The notes beneath the pieces were generated by a model that was given only the letters and a program-made list of their open reading frames with translations, had not been told where the DNA came from and searched no databases. Source: Rhodococcoides kroppenstedtii (GTDB lineage: Bacteria; Actinomycetota; Actinomycetes; Mycobacteriales; Mycobacteriaceae). Taken from it: a stretch of DNA of 64,000 bases. The stretch lies in contig NZ_FOJN01000006.1 in the NCBI RefSeq assembly GCF_900111805.1, forward strand, positions 124,001-188,000, given 5' to 3'. Shown one piece after another: positions 16,258 to 24,401 of this stretch. The position numbers and the translations under genes were made by a program. Numbering within the stretch: the first letter of the stretch is position 1; every line of letters starts with the position of its first letter.

Positions 16258-17034
16258 TCAGCCCCGGTGCGACCGCGCCCAGGAGATCGCGCCGGTGAGC
16301 TCGGTCAGGTCGTAGTCCGGCCCGTTCACTCCTACGGTGAAGAGGGTGGCCCCGGCGTCGACGAAGTCCTGCGCGGTCTCCGCGCCCGGCCAGGCCACCG
16401 ACCGTTCGATCTGCGACACGTCGCGGCCCACGGTCTCGCCGTGCTCGGCGAGGACGCCGGACTTGTGCTTCAGCGCGTCGAGATCGGCGAAGCTGTGCCA
16501 GACGTCCGCGTACTGCGCGACCATCTTCAGCGTCTTCTTCTCGCCGCCGCCGCCGATGAGGATCGGAATGTGGCGGGTGGGCGCGGGATTGCCGACGTCG
16601 AGGCGGTGCGCGATGCGGGCCAGGCTCTCGTTCAGCAGCGCCAGTCGCGAACCGGCGGTGCCGAAGTCGTACCCGAAGTTGTCGTAGTCCTTCTGGTTCC
16701 AGCCGGAGCCGATGCCGAGGATCAGCCGCCCGCCGCTGATGTGGTCGACCGTCCGCGCCATGTCGGCCAGCAGGTCCGGATTGCGGTAGCCGCCGCCGGT
16801 GACGAGGGCGCCGATCTCCACGTTCGAGGTCTGCTCGGCCCAGGCGCCCAGCATGGTCCAGCACTCGAAGTGGGCACCGTCGAGGTCGCCGTACAGCGGA
16901 TAGAAGTGGTCCCAGTTGAAGACGACGTCGACGCCCGCGTCCTCGGCGCGCAGGACCGCATCGCGGATCAGCCCGTAGTCCGGGGCGTGTTGGGGTTGAA
17001 GTTGGACTCCGATGCGCACACGAGTGTCGGCCAC
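16258..17034 (-). CDS. LLM-class F420-dependent oxidoreductase
   Basis: A luciferase-like TIM-barrel flavin/F420 enzyme of 258 residues. Motifs: the N-terminal strand VRIGVQLQPQHAPDYGLIRDAV, DVVFNWDHFYPL, IGALVTGGGYRNPDLLADMARTVDHISGGRLILGIGSGW (the family core) and PILIGGGGEKKTLKMVAQYAD. This last part is typical of actinobacterial F420-dependent members (TIGR03560-like). The GTG start at 17034 is the only start that keeps the first strand intact. It is convergent with amt and 10 bp downstream of the molybdopterin oxidoreductase gene, with which it may be co-transcribed. The substrate is unknown. Confidence 0.85.
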   Translation of the reverse strand: MADTRVRIGVQLQPQHAPDYGLIRDAVLRAEDAGVDVVFNWDHFYPLYGDLDGAHFECWTMLGAWAEQTSNVEIGALVTGGGYRNPDLLADMARTVDHISGGRLILGIGSGWNQKDYDNFGYDFGTAGSRLALLNESLARIAHRLDVGNPAPTRHIPILIGGGGEKKTLKMVAQYADVWHSFADLDALKHKSGVLAEHGETVGRDVSQIERSVAWPGAETAQDFVDAGATLFTVGVNGPDYDLTELTGAISWARSHRG

Positions 17035-17044
17035 CCGCCCGACA

Positions 17045-19210
17045 CTAATCCGCCGCGGGCGTCGGCGTCGGAAAGTCGCGCGTCAGCGTCACCGGGACCC
17101 CGTTGAAGACGGCGGTTCCCGTCACTGGATCGACGCAGGCCGGGTCGGTGACCTCGTTGACGTTGGGGCCGCCGAGCATCGCGGCGACCGTGAGCCCGTC
17201 GCCGCGGTCACGGCCGTACCCGTGCGGGAGGCTGACCACGCCGGGCGCGAGGTCGTCGGCGGCCTCGACCTCCACCGTCACCGAACCGTGCGCCGACGTC
17301 AGGACGGCCGCGTCGCCGTCGACGAGACCGCGCGCGACGAGATCGTCGACATGGGCCTGGAGGCGGTGGCGCGATGCGCCTTTCGTCAGTCGGGGAAGGT
17401 TGTTCATCCACGAGTTGGTGCTGCGCAGGTGACGACGCCCGATCAGCAGGAGTGCGGCGGGGTCCGGCCGCGCGTCGAGTTCGCCGGCCAGGATCCGCGC
17501 CGCGTCCCCGAAGGCGCGGGGCACCAGGCGGATCCGTCGGTCCGGTGTGCGGAGCCGGGCGGGCAGCGACGGCTCCAGCGGGCCCAGGTCGACGCCGTGC
17601 GGCTTCGCCCGCAGTGTTCGCAGCGACACCCCGCGTCGCGACGCGGCGAGGAGCAGCCCCAGCGTCCGCATCGGCGTCAGCCGGAGCATGGCCCCGCGCA
17701 GCCGCCACCGTGGGTGGCGTGCGCGCCGCGGGGTCCGCCGTCGCAGGCCGAGGGCGAGGTCGCGGTAGATCTCCCAGTCGTGCCGCTCGTCGGCGGACCG
17801 GGGAAGGATCGGCCCGTTGACCCGGACGGTGTTGCGCACGGCCAGGTGGGCGTGGAAGACGTCGACCTGCTCGCGCTGGACCGCCGAGGTGGGCGGCAGG
17901 ATCACGTCGGCCAGGCGGGTGGTCTCGGTCCGGTAGGGATCGACGGCGACGACGAAGTCCAGTCCGGCGACGGCGTCGCGAACCCGGTCGCCGCCGGGTG
18001 CGGACAGCACCGGGTTGCCGGCGATCACCACCAGCGCGCGGATCGGCCGCTCCGGATGGGCGAGTTCCTCGGCGAGCGCGGCACTGGGGAGTTCGCCACC
18101 GAACTCCGGCAGCCCGCGGACCCGCGTGCGCCAGCGTCCCGACGCGCCTGCCTCCATGGAGTCGGTGGCCACCAGATCGGCGGCCGGGTGCGGGATCAGG
18201 GTGCCGCCCGGCCGGTCGAGGTTGCCCGTGATGATGTTCAGCACGTGAATCGCCCACTGGCACAACCCACCCCATCGCTGCGTGGACACGCCCATCCGGC
18301 CGTGGGCGGCCGCGCGCGGGGCGGCGGCGAAGTCCCGCGCCAGGCGGACGACGGTCTCCGCCGAAACACCGCTGAGCGCCGCGACGCGGTCGGGTGCGAA
18401 CGGAGCGACGACCGCGGCCAGCTCACCCAGACCGTCGACGTATGACGCGGGTGTCGCCACACCGTCGTCGAGGATCGTGCGGATCATCGCCAGCAGGACG
18501 ACGGCGTCGGTGCCCGGGCGGACGGCGACGTGCTCGTCCGCGGCGGCGGCCGTCCGGGTGCGGCGTGGGTCCACCACCACGAGGCGGCCGCCCCGCGCGC
18601 GGAGGTCGCGCAGCCGCTGCGCGACGTCGGGAACGGCCATCATGCTGCCGTTCGACACCAGCGGGTTGCTCCCGAACAGCAGTAGATGGTCGGTGCGGTC
18701 GATGTCCGGAACCGGCGCCAGCAATTGGTGTCCGTACAGGGCGCGGTGCACCATCAGGTGCGGCCGCGAGTCGAGCGACGTGGCGGAGAAGACGTTGCGG
18801 GTGTTCAGCTCGGGCAGCAGACCGCCGATGCCGTGGGTGAGCCCACCGAGGTTGTGCGCCACCGGGTTTCCCCAGTAGACCGCCACGGCGTCGTGGCCGT
18901 GGCGGTCGCGGATGTCGCCCAGTCGGCGGTGCACCAGGGCCAGTGCGTCGTCCCACGACGCCTCGCGCCAGGTGTCCCCCACCCGGATGAGGGGACGGCG
19001 CAGACGGTCGGGATCGGTGTGCAGATCACCGAGCGCCGTCGCCTTCGGGCACAGGTGGCCTCGGGACAGCGGATCCTCGGCATCGCCGCGCACGCTCGTG
19101 ATGCGGCCCGCGGACACGGTGAACTCGAGGCCGCACATGGCCTCGCAGAGCGGGCAGGTGCCGAGGCGACGCGCGGTCTTCCCACCCCCGGCGTTCCCTG
19201 CCCCCGTCAT
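17045..19210 (-). CDS. Molybdopterin oxidoreductase with N-terminal [4Fe-4S] motif (formate dehydrogenase/nitrate reductase superfamily)
   Basis: A 721-residue catalytic subunit of the DMSO-reductase superfamily. The iron-sulfur Cys motif at residues about 19-52 reads CPLCEAMCGLE ... GHLCPKA. The molybdopterin domains follow: WDDALALVHRRL, VYWGNPVAHNLGG, LLLFGSNPLVSN, GRLVVVDPRRTRTA and GNLDRPGGTLI. The C-terminal molydop_binding domain contains LLLIGRRHLRSTNSWMNN and ends in FNGVPVTLTRDF. No NADH- or cytochrome-binding partner is encoded next to it, and there is no Tat signal, so it is cytoplasmic. The molybdenum ligand lies near NVFSATSLDSRPH but I cannot assign it. The substrate is unknown. 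An SDR gene lies 17 bp upstream and an F420 enzyme 10 bp downstream. Confidence 0.85.
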   Translation of the reverse strand: MTGAGNAGGGKTARRLGTCPLCEAMCGLEFTVSAGRITSVRGDAEDPLSRGHLCPKATALGDLHTDPDRLRRPLIRVGDTWREASWDDALALVHRRLGDIRDRHGHDAVAVYWGNPVAHNLGGLTHGIGGLLPELNTRNVFSATSLDSRPHLMVHRALYGHQLLAPVPDIDRTDHLLLFGSNPLVSNGSMMAVPDVAQRLRDLRARGGRLVVVDPRRTRTAAAADEHVAVRPGTDAVVLLAMIRTILDDGVATPASYVDGLGELAAVVAPFAPDRVAALSGVSAETVVRLARDFAAAPRAAAHGRMGVSTQRWGGLCQWAIHVLNIITGNLDRPGGTLIPHPAADLVATDSMEAGASGRWRTRVRGLPEFGGELPSAALAEELAHPERPIRALVVIAGNPVLSAPGGDRVRDAVAGLDFVVAVDPYRTETTRLADVILPPTSAVQREQVDVFHAHLAVRNTVRVNGPILPRSADERHDWEIYRDLALGLRRRTPRRARHPRWRLRGAMLRLTPMRTLGLLLAASRRGVSLRTLRAKPHGVDLGPLEPSLPARLRTPDRRIRLVPRAFGDAARILAGELDARPDPAALLLIGRRHLRSTNSWMNNLPRLTKGASRHRLQAHVDDLVARGLVDGDAAVLTSAHGSVTVEVEAADDLAPGVVSLPHGYGRDRGDGLTVAAMLGGPNVNEVTDPACVDPVTGTAVFNGVPVTLTRDFPTPTPAAD

Positions 19211-19227
19211 GTGCGGTCCCGCCGTCG

Positions 19228-20103
19228 TCAGAGGTGGGCCATCGCGGTCAGCCGGTCGGCCCACTCGACGCGGGCGGCCCCGATGCGCCGCAGCGTGCGC
19301 GTGTACCGCGGCAGCATCTCCGCCGGTCGATACCGGGCGGCGTCGACCAGCCACTCCCCGGCGTCCTCCGCGGACAGGGTCGGAACGTCCCGGTAGCGCG
19401 CGGTCGGCTCGATCATCGGGGTACGGATCAAGGGGAAGTAGACGGTGGTGACGCCGACTCCGGTGCGCGCCATCTCGATCGCGATGCTCCGGCCGAACAT
19501 CGACAGCGCACTCTTCGACCCCGCGTACGCGGAGAACTTGGGCATCGCCCCGCCGGGAACACCCCAGGTGGAGACGTTGACGAAGTGCCCGCTGCCCCGC
19601 TCCACCATGGCCGGCGCGAAGCCCAGCGTCAGCTGAACCGGGGCGAAGTAGTTGATGGCCGCGGTGCGTCGGTAGTCGTGGAGCCGGTCGGTCGAGTCGA
19701 GCATGCGGCGCCGGATGGAGCGGCCCGCGTTGTTCACCACGACGTCGGGGGCACCGAACTCGGCCAGGACCTTCTCGATCAGCCGGGCGGCGTCGTCCTC
19801 GTCGGCCAGATCCGCGGTCAGCGCGACGGCCGACCCACCGGCGTCGACGATCTCGCGCCGTATCGCGTCGAGAGGCTCGGCCGACCGCGCCACCAGCAGC
19901 ACCGTGGCGCCCTCCTCGCCGAACCGGCGAGCCGCCGCAGCACCGATACCGGACGACGCCCCGGTGACCAGCACCGTCGAGCCCTCGAGCGTGTGCCCAC
20001 GCGCGATCAGCTCGGACACCGGACGCGGCCGCTGCAGACCGGCACGGTCGAATCGTGCGGCTCCCCGCCGATACGTGCCGGTCACGGCCCCCCACACGTC
20101 CAT
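19228..20103 (-). CDS. SDR family oxidoreductase (mycobacterial acyl reductase-like)
   Basis: A 291-residue SDR with a longer N-terminus (about 40 residues before the Rossmann motif), as in actinobacterial SDRs related to fatty acyl-CoA/aldehyde reductases. Cofactor motif: LVTGASSGIGAAAARRFG (about 44-61). Catalytic residues: NNAGRSIRR, then the Ser in FVNVSTWGVPGG and Y-x3-K in FSAYAGSKSALSMF. The phrase VYFPLIRTPMIEPT is typical of that subgroup. It is the likely first gene of an SDR-molybdopterin oxidoreductase-LLM transcript (gaps 17 and 10 bp). Substrate: probably a lipid-derived carbonyl, by family only. Confidence 0.8.
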   Translation of the reverse strand: MDVWGAVTGTYRRGAARFDRAGLQRPRPVSELIARGHTLEGSTVLVTGASSGIGAAAARRFGEEGATVLLVARSAEPLDAIRREIVDAGGSAVALTADLADEDDAARLIEKVLAEFGAPDVVVNNAGRSIRRRMLDSTDRLHDYRRTAAINYFAPVQLTLGFAPAMVERGSGHFVNVSTWGVPGGAMPKFSAYAGSKSALSMFGRSIAIEMARTGVGVTTVYFPLIRTPMIEPTARYRDVPTLSAEDAGEWLVDAARYRPAEMLPRYTRTLRRIGAARVEWADRLTAMAHL

Positions 20104-20162
20104 CGCACTTCCCTTCCACCCCGACGGCGAACCCCGTCACGTCCCGGTTCGACCGACCGAGG

Positions 20163-20687
20163 TTAGCCCACGCGGACGTCGTTGCGGCCGTAGATGCATC
20201 GCAGGACGAACGCCGCCTCGGGCCCCACCACCCGATCGAGAAGGTCGAGCAGCCGTGCCGTGAACTCCGGTCCGTGAGCGGCGTGGGGGGTGGTCTCCGG
20301 ATCGCGATCCTCGAGGTGGTGGGCGATCTCGTGCAGCACCACCAGTTCCCGCATGGCCCACGCGTGACCGGCGACGTGCAGCGGCACCGCGATGACGGCC
20401 GCGTCGTGCTCGTAGTGCGCGGCGCCCTGGCCGGCGCGGGCGCGGACCCGGCAGCGGCGCGATGCCCGGGGGTAGCGACGGCGGACGTCCTCCAGGGCGA
20501 GCACAGCGTCGACGTAGGTCTGCACCGAGTCGATCGAGGCGAACCGACGCTCGATCGGCAGGGTCACCGTCGAGCCGGCAATCTCCACCGACCGGCCCGC
20601 CTCCGCGGCGTCGGCACGATCGATCATGGTGCGCAGCAACGTTTCCGACTCGTACACACGAGCGCGTTGCGAGTCGCGGACGGGCAC
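20163..20687 (-). CDS. Putative metallohydrolase, TIGR04338-like, with HExxH motif
   Basis: A 174-residue protein whose C-terminal half has a zinc-peptidase helix LVVLHEIAHHLEDRD (HEIAHH = HExxH) and a downstream HGPEFTARLLDLL that may give the third ligand, as in SprT/WrbA-unrelated minimal metallopeptidases. The N-terminal half (YESETLLRTMIDRADAAEAGR) has no catalytic motif I recognise. The start is GTG at 20687. It follows a DUF2786 gene by 6 bp; this pairing suggests a two-protein unit. Cellular role unknown; no signal peptide, so cytoplasmic. Confidence 0.75.
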   Translation of the reverse strand: MPVRDSQRARVYESETLLRTMIDRADAAEAGRSVEIAGSTVTLPIERRFASIDSVQTYVDAVLALEDVRRRYPRASRRCRVRARAGQGAAHYEHDAAVIAVPLHVAGHAWAMRELVVLHEIAHHLEDRDPETTPHAAHGPEFTARLLDLLDRVVGPEAAFVLRCIYGRNDVRVG

Positions 20688-20693
20688 CGCGAC

Positions 20694-21503
20694 TCAGCGA
20701 TCGATCGCCCCGCGCGGAGATCCGAGCTCCGCGTCGGTCCCGAGCCGCGCCCGCCGTCCGGCGTGGTCTCCGGCGCGTCGGGCAGCGCGCGAGAAACTGG
20801 TGGGTGCGGCGTTGCCTCTCCACCGGCCGCGTGCCGTCGACGTGCTGCGGTAAAAGTCGGTGAGGGCGAGATCCTTGTCGCGCAACGCCAGCGCCGTGCC
20901 CGTGGTGGCGTCCGCCGTCCGCACCGCCTCGGCGGTGGTCTCCTCCTTCACCGCCGCGAGCCGCGCGCCGATCCGATCGGCGAACGCGGACTGGAACTCG
21001 ATCCGCGCCGTGACCGCGGCCAGCGGTTTGCGTTCCACCCGCGCACGGCCGTACGCGGGCCGCACCACGCGGTCGACCGTGGCCTCGCGGTAAGCGCCGG
21101 AGGCAATGTACGCGTCGGACGCGCGGACCATCTGCACGACGAGCGACGCGTAGAGCGCCTGCGTGGTGTCGATGTCGGAGGCGAAACCGTAGGCGTAGAC
21201 CTGGGTGGACGTGGACAGCACGTCGCACGTGACGTCGTTGGCCGCGGCGATCGCGACGAACAGCCGCACGTAGGTCTTCAGGCCCCGCTTGCCGCGCTCC
21301 CCGATCTCGACCGTGCGCTGCACCGGACCGCTGCGCGACTGCCCCGCCGCGGTGTGCGACCGCGCGACCGCGAGATCGATCGACGCGGCGGTGGCCAGCC
21401 GCTGGGCCGCCTCCATGAACGCCTCGGCCTCGTGCGGATTGTCCGTGGACTCCGCCTGCCTGAGCAGCCCCCCAATACGGGTGAGCATCCTGTCCTGACT
21501 CAC
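20694..21503 (-). CDS. DUF2786 domain protein
   Basis: A 269-residue protein of unknown function. The first about 40 residues are a DUF2786 motif: SQDRMLTRIGGLLRQAESTDNPHEAEAFMEAAQRLATAASID, a helical hairpin. The rest is helical and basic, with GERGKRGLKTYVRLFVAIAAANDVTCDV and a DUF7168-like middle. The start is GTG (21503), chosen because the DUF2786 helix begins there and the upstream sequence is a terminator hairpin. It is the first gene of a pair with the HExxH protein. Related proteins occur in bacteria and phages; a nucleic-acid or proteolysis role is possible but unproven. Confidence 0.78.
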   Translation of the reverse strand: MSQDRMLTRIGGLLRQAESTDNPHEAEAFMEAAQRLATAASIDLAVARSHTAAGQSRSGPVQRTVEIGERGKRGLKTYVRLFVAIAAANDVTCDVLSTSTQVYAYGFASDIDTTQALYASLVVQMVRASDAYIASGAYREATVDRVVRPAYGRARVERKPLAAVTARIEFQSAFADRIGARLAAVKEETTAEAVRTADATTGTALALRDKDLALTDFYRSTSTARGRWRGNAAPTSFSRAARRAGDHAGRRARLGTDAELGSPRGAIDR

Positions 21504-21530
21504 GTCGGCGACAGTACGCCCGGACGGCGA

Positions 21531-21559
21531 CAGGCCCCCGGTCGTGGACCGGGGGCCTG
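21531..21559. terminator. Hairpin terminator after ino1
   Basis: Perfect 11-bp GC-rich stem CAGGCCCCCGG / CCGGGGGCCTG with a 7-nt loop, 27 bp beyond the ino1 stop codon on the minus strand and upstream of the DUF2786 gene. No T-run follows, as is usual in actinobacteria. Confidence 0.75.
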
Positions 21560-21585
21560 TGGATGAATCCGTGGAGCCGGGAACG

Positions 21586-22686
21586 TCAGTCGTCGGCACC
21601 GATGATGAACGCCTCGAGCTGCGCCCGAGCGGTGTCGTCGGCCATCTGCTCCGGCGGGCTCTTCATCAGGTACGCCGAGGCCGGCAGGATCGGGCCGCCG
21701 AGGCCGCGGTCCTTGGCGATCTTCGCCGCACGCACGGCGTCGATGATGATGCCGGCGGAGTTGGGCGAGTCCCACACCTCGAGCTTGTACTCGAGGTTCA
21801 GCGGCACGTCACCGAAGGCGCGTCCCTCGAGGCGGACGTAGGCCCACTTGCGGTCGTCGAGCCACTCGACGTGGTCCGACGGGCCGATGTGCACGTTCCG
21901 GTCCGAGATCTTGTCGGCCAGCGAACCGGTGAGGTTCGAGGTGACGGCCTGGGTCTTCGAGACCTTCTTGGACTCCAGACGCTCGCGCTCGAGCATGTTC
22001 TTGAAGTCCATGTTGCCGCCGACGTTCAGCTGGTACGTGCGATCGAGAGCGACGCCGCGATCCTCGAACAGCTTCGCCATCACGCGGTGGGTGATGGTGG
22101 CGCCGACCTGGCTCTTGATGTCGTCGCCGACGATCGGGACACCGGCGTCGGCGAACTTCTTCGCCCAGACCGGGTCGGAGGCGATGAAGACGGGGAGCGC
22201 GTTGACGAAGGCGACGCCCGCGTCGATGGCGGCCTGCGCGTAGAACTTGTCGGCCTCGTCCGAGCCGACGGGGAGGTAGGAGACGAGCACGTCGACCTGT
22301 GCGTCACGCAGCGCCTGCGCCACGTCGACCGGCTCGGCGTCGGAGAGCTCGATGGTCTCGGAGTAGTACTTGCCGATGCCGTCCAGGGTCGGTCCGCGCT
22401 GAACCGAGACGTCCGTCGGCGGCACGTCGGCGATCTTGATGGTGTTGTTCTCGCTGGCGAAGATGGCCTCGGAGAGGTCGAAACCGACCTTTTTCGCGTC
22501 CACGTCGAACGCGGCGACGAACTCGACGTCGCGGACGTGGTAGCGGCCGAACTTCACGTGCATGAGGCCGGGAACGGTGGCGTTCTCGTCGGCGTCCTTG
22601 TAGTACTGCACGCCCTGAACGAGGGACGACGCGCAGTTGCCCACGCCCACAATGGCCACGCGCACCGCAGTGCTGTTGTCACTCAT
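21586..22686 (-). CDS. ino1: Inositol-3-phosphate synthase
   Basis: Converts glucose-6-phosphate to 1L-myo-inositol-1-phosphate with NAD, the first step to phosphatidylinositol, PIMs and mycothiol. It has 366 residues, the length of the short actinobacterial/archaeal form (M. tuberculosis Ino1 is 367). Motifs: the NAD-binding [22 protein letters not shown] at the N-terminus, [41 protein letters not shown], the catalytic segment [18 protein letters not shown], and [21 protein letters not shown]. The ATG at 22686 overlaps the padR-type gene end by 8 bp, so the two are translationally coupled. It is likely regulated by that PadR protein through the palindrome at 23394. Confidence 0.95.
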   Translation of the reverse strand: MSDNSTAVRVAIVGVGNCASSLVQGVQYYKDADENATVPGLMHVKFGRYHVRDVEFVAAFDVDAKKVGFDLSEAIFASENNTIKIADVPPTDVSVQRGPTLDGIGKYYSETIELSDAEPVDVAQALRDAQVDVLVSYLPVGSDEADKFYAQAAIDAGVAFVNALPVFIASDPVWAKKFADAGVPIVGDDIKSQVGATITHRVMAKLFEDRGVALDRTYQLNVGGNMDFKNMLERERLESKKVSKTQAVTSNLTGSLADKISDRNVHIGPSDHVEWLDDRKWAYVRLEGRAFGDVPLNLEYKLEVWDSPNSAGIIIDAVRAAKIAKDRGLGGPILPASAYLMKSPPEQMADDTARAQLEAFIIGADD

Positions 22687-23326
22687 GGTCGGGATCTCCT
22701 TTGCTTTCGTGTCGGCGGGTCGAGGTGTCGGTGGGGGCCGCATCTCGGTGCCCGGGTACCGCGACCGGGGGGTCGGTCGCGGGTGCGGACGGCGGACCCT
22801 CCGAGCTGATCGCCAGTGCCTCGGCAGCGATCAGTTCGTTGAGCCACCGCACTTCGCGCTCACTCGACTCGAGGCCGAGTTGATGCAATCCGCGCGTGTA
22901 TCTGTCCACCGGCCCGGTTGCTCGGCCGATGGCGTCGCGAAGCCCTTCCCGGCGCTCCTCGACCTGACGTCGCCGACCTTCGAGAATTCGCATCCGCGCC
23001 TCGGCGGGGGTGCGTCCGAAGAAGGCCAGGTGAACGCCGAATCCATCATCGGTGTAGTTCTGCGGACCGGTGTCGGCGACGAGTTCGGCGAACCGTTCTC
23101 GGCCGGCGGGAGTGAGCTCGTAGACCCGGCGCGCCCGGCGGACGGTGCCGCCCGACGCCTGGTTCTCCACGATCAGTCCGTCCGCCTGCATGCGCCGCAG
23201 GGTCGGATAGAGCGAGCCGTAGGAGAACGCCCGGAACGCACCGAGCAGGCCGGTGAGTCGTTTCCGGAGCTCGTACCCGTGCATCGGAGAGTCGAGGAGC
23301 AGCCCGAGAACAGCCAGTTCCAGCAC
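22679..23326 (-). CDS. PadR-family transcriptional regulator coupled to ino1
   Basis: A 215-residue regulator. The N-terminal winged helix reads [21 protein letters not shown] then [19 protein letters not shown], the PadR hallmark. A Vir_C-type helical dimerisation domain (about 90-180) and a disordered charged tail follow. It is orthologous by position to Rv0047c, next to ino1. The start is GTG at 23326 after a GGAAGGGGGA stretch. Its end overlaps the ino1 start by 8 bp. A perfect 25-bp palindrome lies 68 bp upstream of the start codon, so autoregulation together with control of ino1 is expected. The ligand is unknown. Confidence 0.88.
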   Translation of the reverse strand: MLELAVLGLLLDSPMHGYELRKRLTGLLGAFRAFSYGSLYPTLRRMQADGLIVENQASGGTVRRARRVYELTPAGRERFAELVADTGPQNYTDDGFGVHLAFFGRTPAEARMRILEGRRRQVEERREGLRDAIGRATGPVDRYTRGLHQLGLESSEREVRWLNELIAAEALAISSEGPPSAPATDPPVAVPGHRDAAPTDTSTRRHESKGDPDHE

Positions 23327-23393
23327 GGCCCGTCCCCCTTCCCGTCCGATGGTTCGTCCACCTCCGCAGTGATGACTCGTCGATCATAGCTCT

Positions 23394-23418
23394 CGTATGT
23401 ATCGGGCCGATACATACG
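23394..23418. promoter_or_regulatory. Perfect 25-bp palindrome, likely PadR operator
   Basis: CGTATGTATCGG, one central G, then CCGATACATACG: perfect dyad symmetry over 12 bp per arm. It contains ATGT...ACAT elements known from PadR operators and lies 68-92 bp upstream of the padR-ino1 operon start codon, where a promoter is expected. It is AT-richer than its surroundings. Binding by the adjacent PadR protein is inferred. Confidence 0.7.
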
Positions 23419-23488
23419 GGTACGCGTAACTCACCGAGACAGGAACAAGTACCCCGTCTCGCCGGAACCCAATCAGCGGTTCGAGCGT

Positions 23489-23540
23489 GCCTGGCTGCAC
23501 AGAAGTCGGCCCGATCGACGGGATCCCGTCGATCGGGCCG
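23489..23540. terminator. Very strong hairpin terminator with motif shared with the fdhA-flanking repeats
   Basis: A perfect 16-bp stem (23507-23522 with 23525-23540) with only 2 nt between the arms. It lies 27 bp beyond the stop of the DUF1707 gene on the minus strand. Just before it, GCCTGGCTGCAC (23489-23500) is identical to the same position in repeat copy B (12078-12089), and the stem shares CCCGATCGACGGG with both copies. It probably serves the DUF1707-M23 operon. Confidence 0.8.
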
Positions 23541-23566
23541 AGTCGTGGACGCTCACGCCCGCTCGA

Positions 23567-24388
23567 TCAGTCCGGCAGCACCGCCACCACGGCCCCCGCC
23601 GGGTCCACCACCACGGTGCCGACGCCGTCCCCCCGCGCATCGACCACGTCGAGACGGATCTCCGGGGTGCCGAAGTTCCGCAGATTCACGGTGTCGACCA
23701 CGCCGTCCGGTCGGCCGAGGGAGGTGGGTGCCCCGGCGAGGTGGCCGGCCAATGCGTCGACGTTCAGCGTGGTCCAGTCGAGGGTGCGTTCGCTGTCGGA
23801 GGGCTCCGAGGTCGAGTCCGACGGGTCGAACCCGCCCATGACGTTGACCTGCTGCTGCCGTCCGTTCTCCACCGGACGCGTGACGGAGGCGCGTCCGTCG
23901 CCGAGGTCGACGTACATCGAGTAGATCTCCGGGGACCCGAAGCGCTCAATCCAGCGGGCGCGGAAGTCGGCGAGCCCCGCGGCGGTGTCGAACACGAACG
24001 GCTGCGCGACGATCGGCGAGACGTCGGGCGGTAGGTCGGGGGCCGGTGCCACGGCGACGGGTGCGCTGGTCGGGGCGGGATCCTCGTCGCGCCCGAGCAG
24101 CCACCCGCCGAGCGCGACCACCGCGACGACGGCGACGACGAGAGGCCACCGGCGACGCGGTCCGCGCGTCCGCCGGGGCGTCTCGGGCTCGGGCAGCGGA
24201 ACGTCCGACTGCAGGTCGGAGACCAGGGCGTGCAGGTCACCCACCGTCCGCGCGGACCGTGCCGACGCGCTGCGCGCCCGGTGCTCGTCGAACGTCAGCT
24301 GACCGTCGGCGTACGCACGGTCGAGCGCGGTGGCCGTCACCGCCCGGTCGACGTCGCGCGCCCGCAGGTCCGATCGCGGCGTGGTCAT
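23567..24388 (-). CDS. DUF1707 membrane protein (Rv0048c-like position)
   Basis: A 273-residue membrane-anchored protein. Residues 4-60 form a DUF1707 (SHOCT-like) domain: LRARDVDRAVTATALDRAYADGQLTFDEHRAR, then VGDLHALVSDLQ. One helix at about 80-98 (WPLVVAVVAVVALGGWLLG) leads to a 170-residue extracytoplasmic domain that starts with a proline-rich linker and contains FVFDTAAGLADFRARWIERFG. No catalytic motif is seen. The first ATG that precedes the DUF1707 domain (24388) was chosen. It is 13 bp after a paralogue of the same layout. Function unknown; gene order suggests a link to envelope maintenance. Confidence 0.75.
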   Translation of the reverse strand: MTTPRSDLRARDVDRAVTATALDRAYADGQLTFDEHRARSASARSARTVGDLHALVSDLQSDVPLPEPETPRRTRGPRRRWPLVVAVVAVVALGGWLLGRDEDPAPTSAPVAVAPAPDLPPDVSPIVAQPFVFDTAAGLADFRARWIERFGSPEIYSMYVDLGDGRASVTRPVENGRQQQVNVMGGFDPSDSTSEPSDSERTLDWTTLNVDALAGHLAGAPTSLGRPDGVVDTVNLRNFGTPEIRLDVVDARGDGVGTVVVDPAGAVVAVLPD

Positions 24389-24401
24389 CGCTCGGCCTCC
24401 C

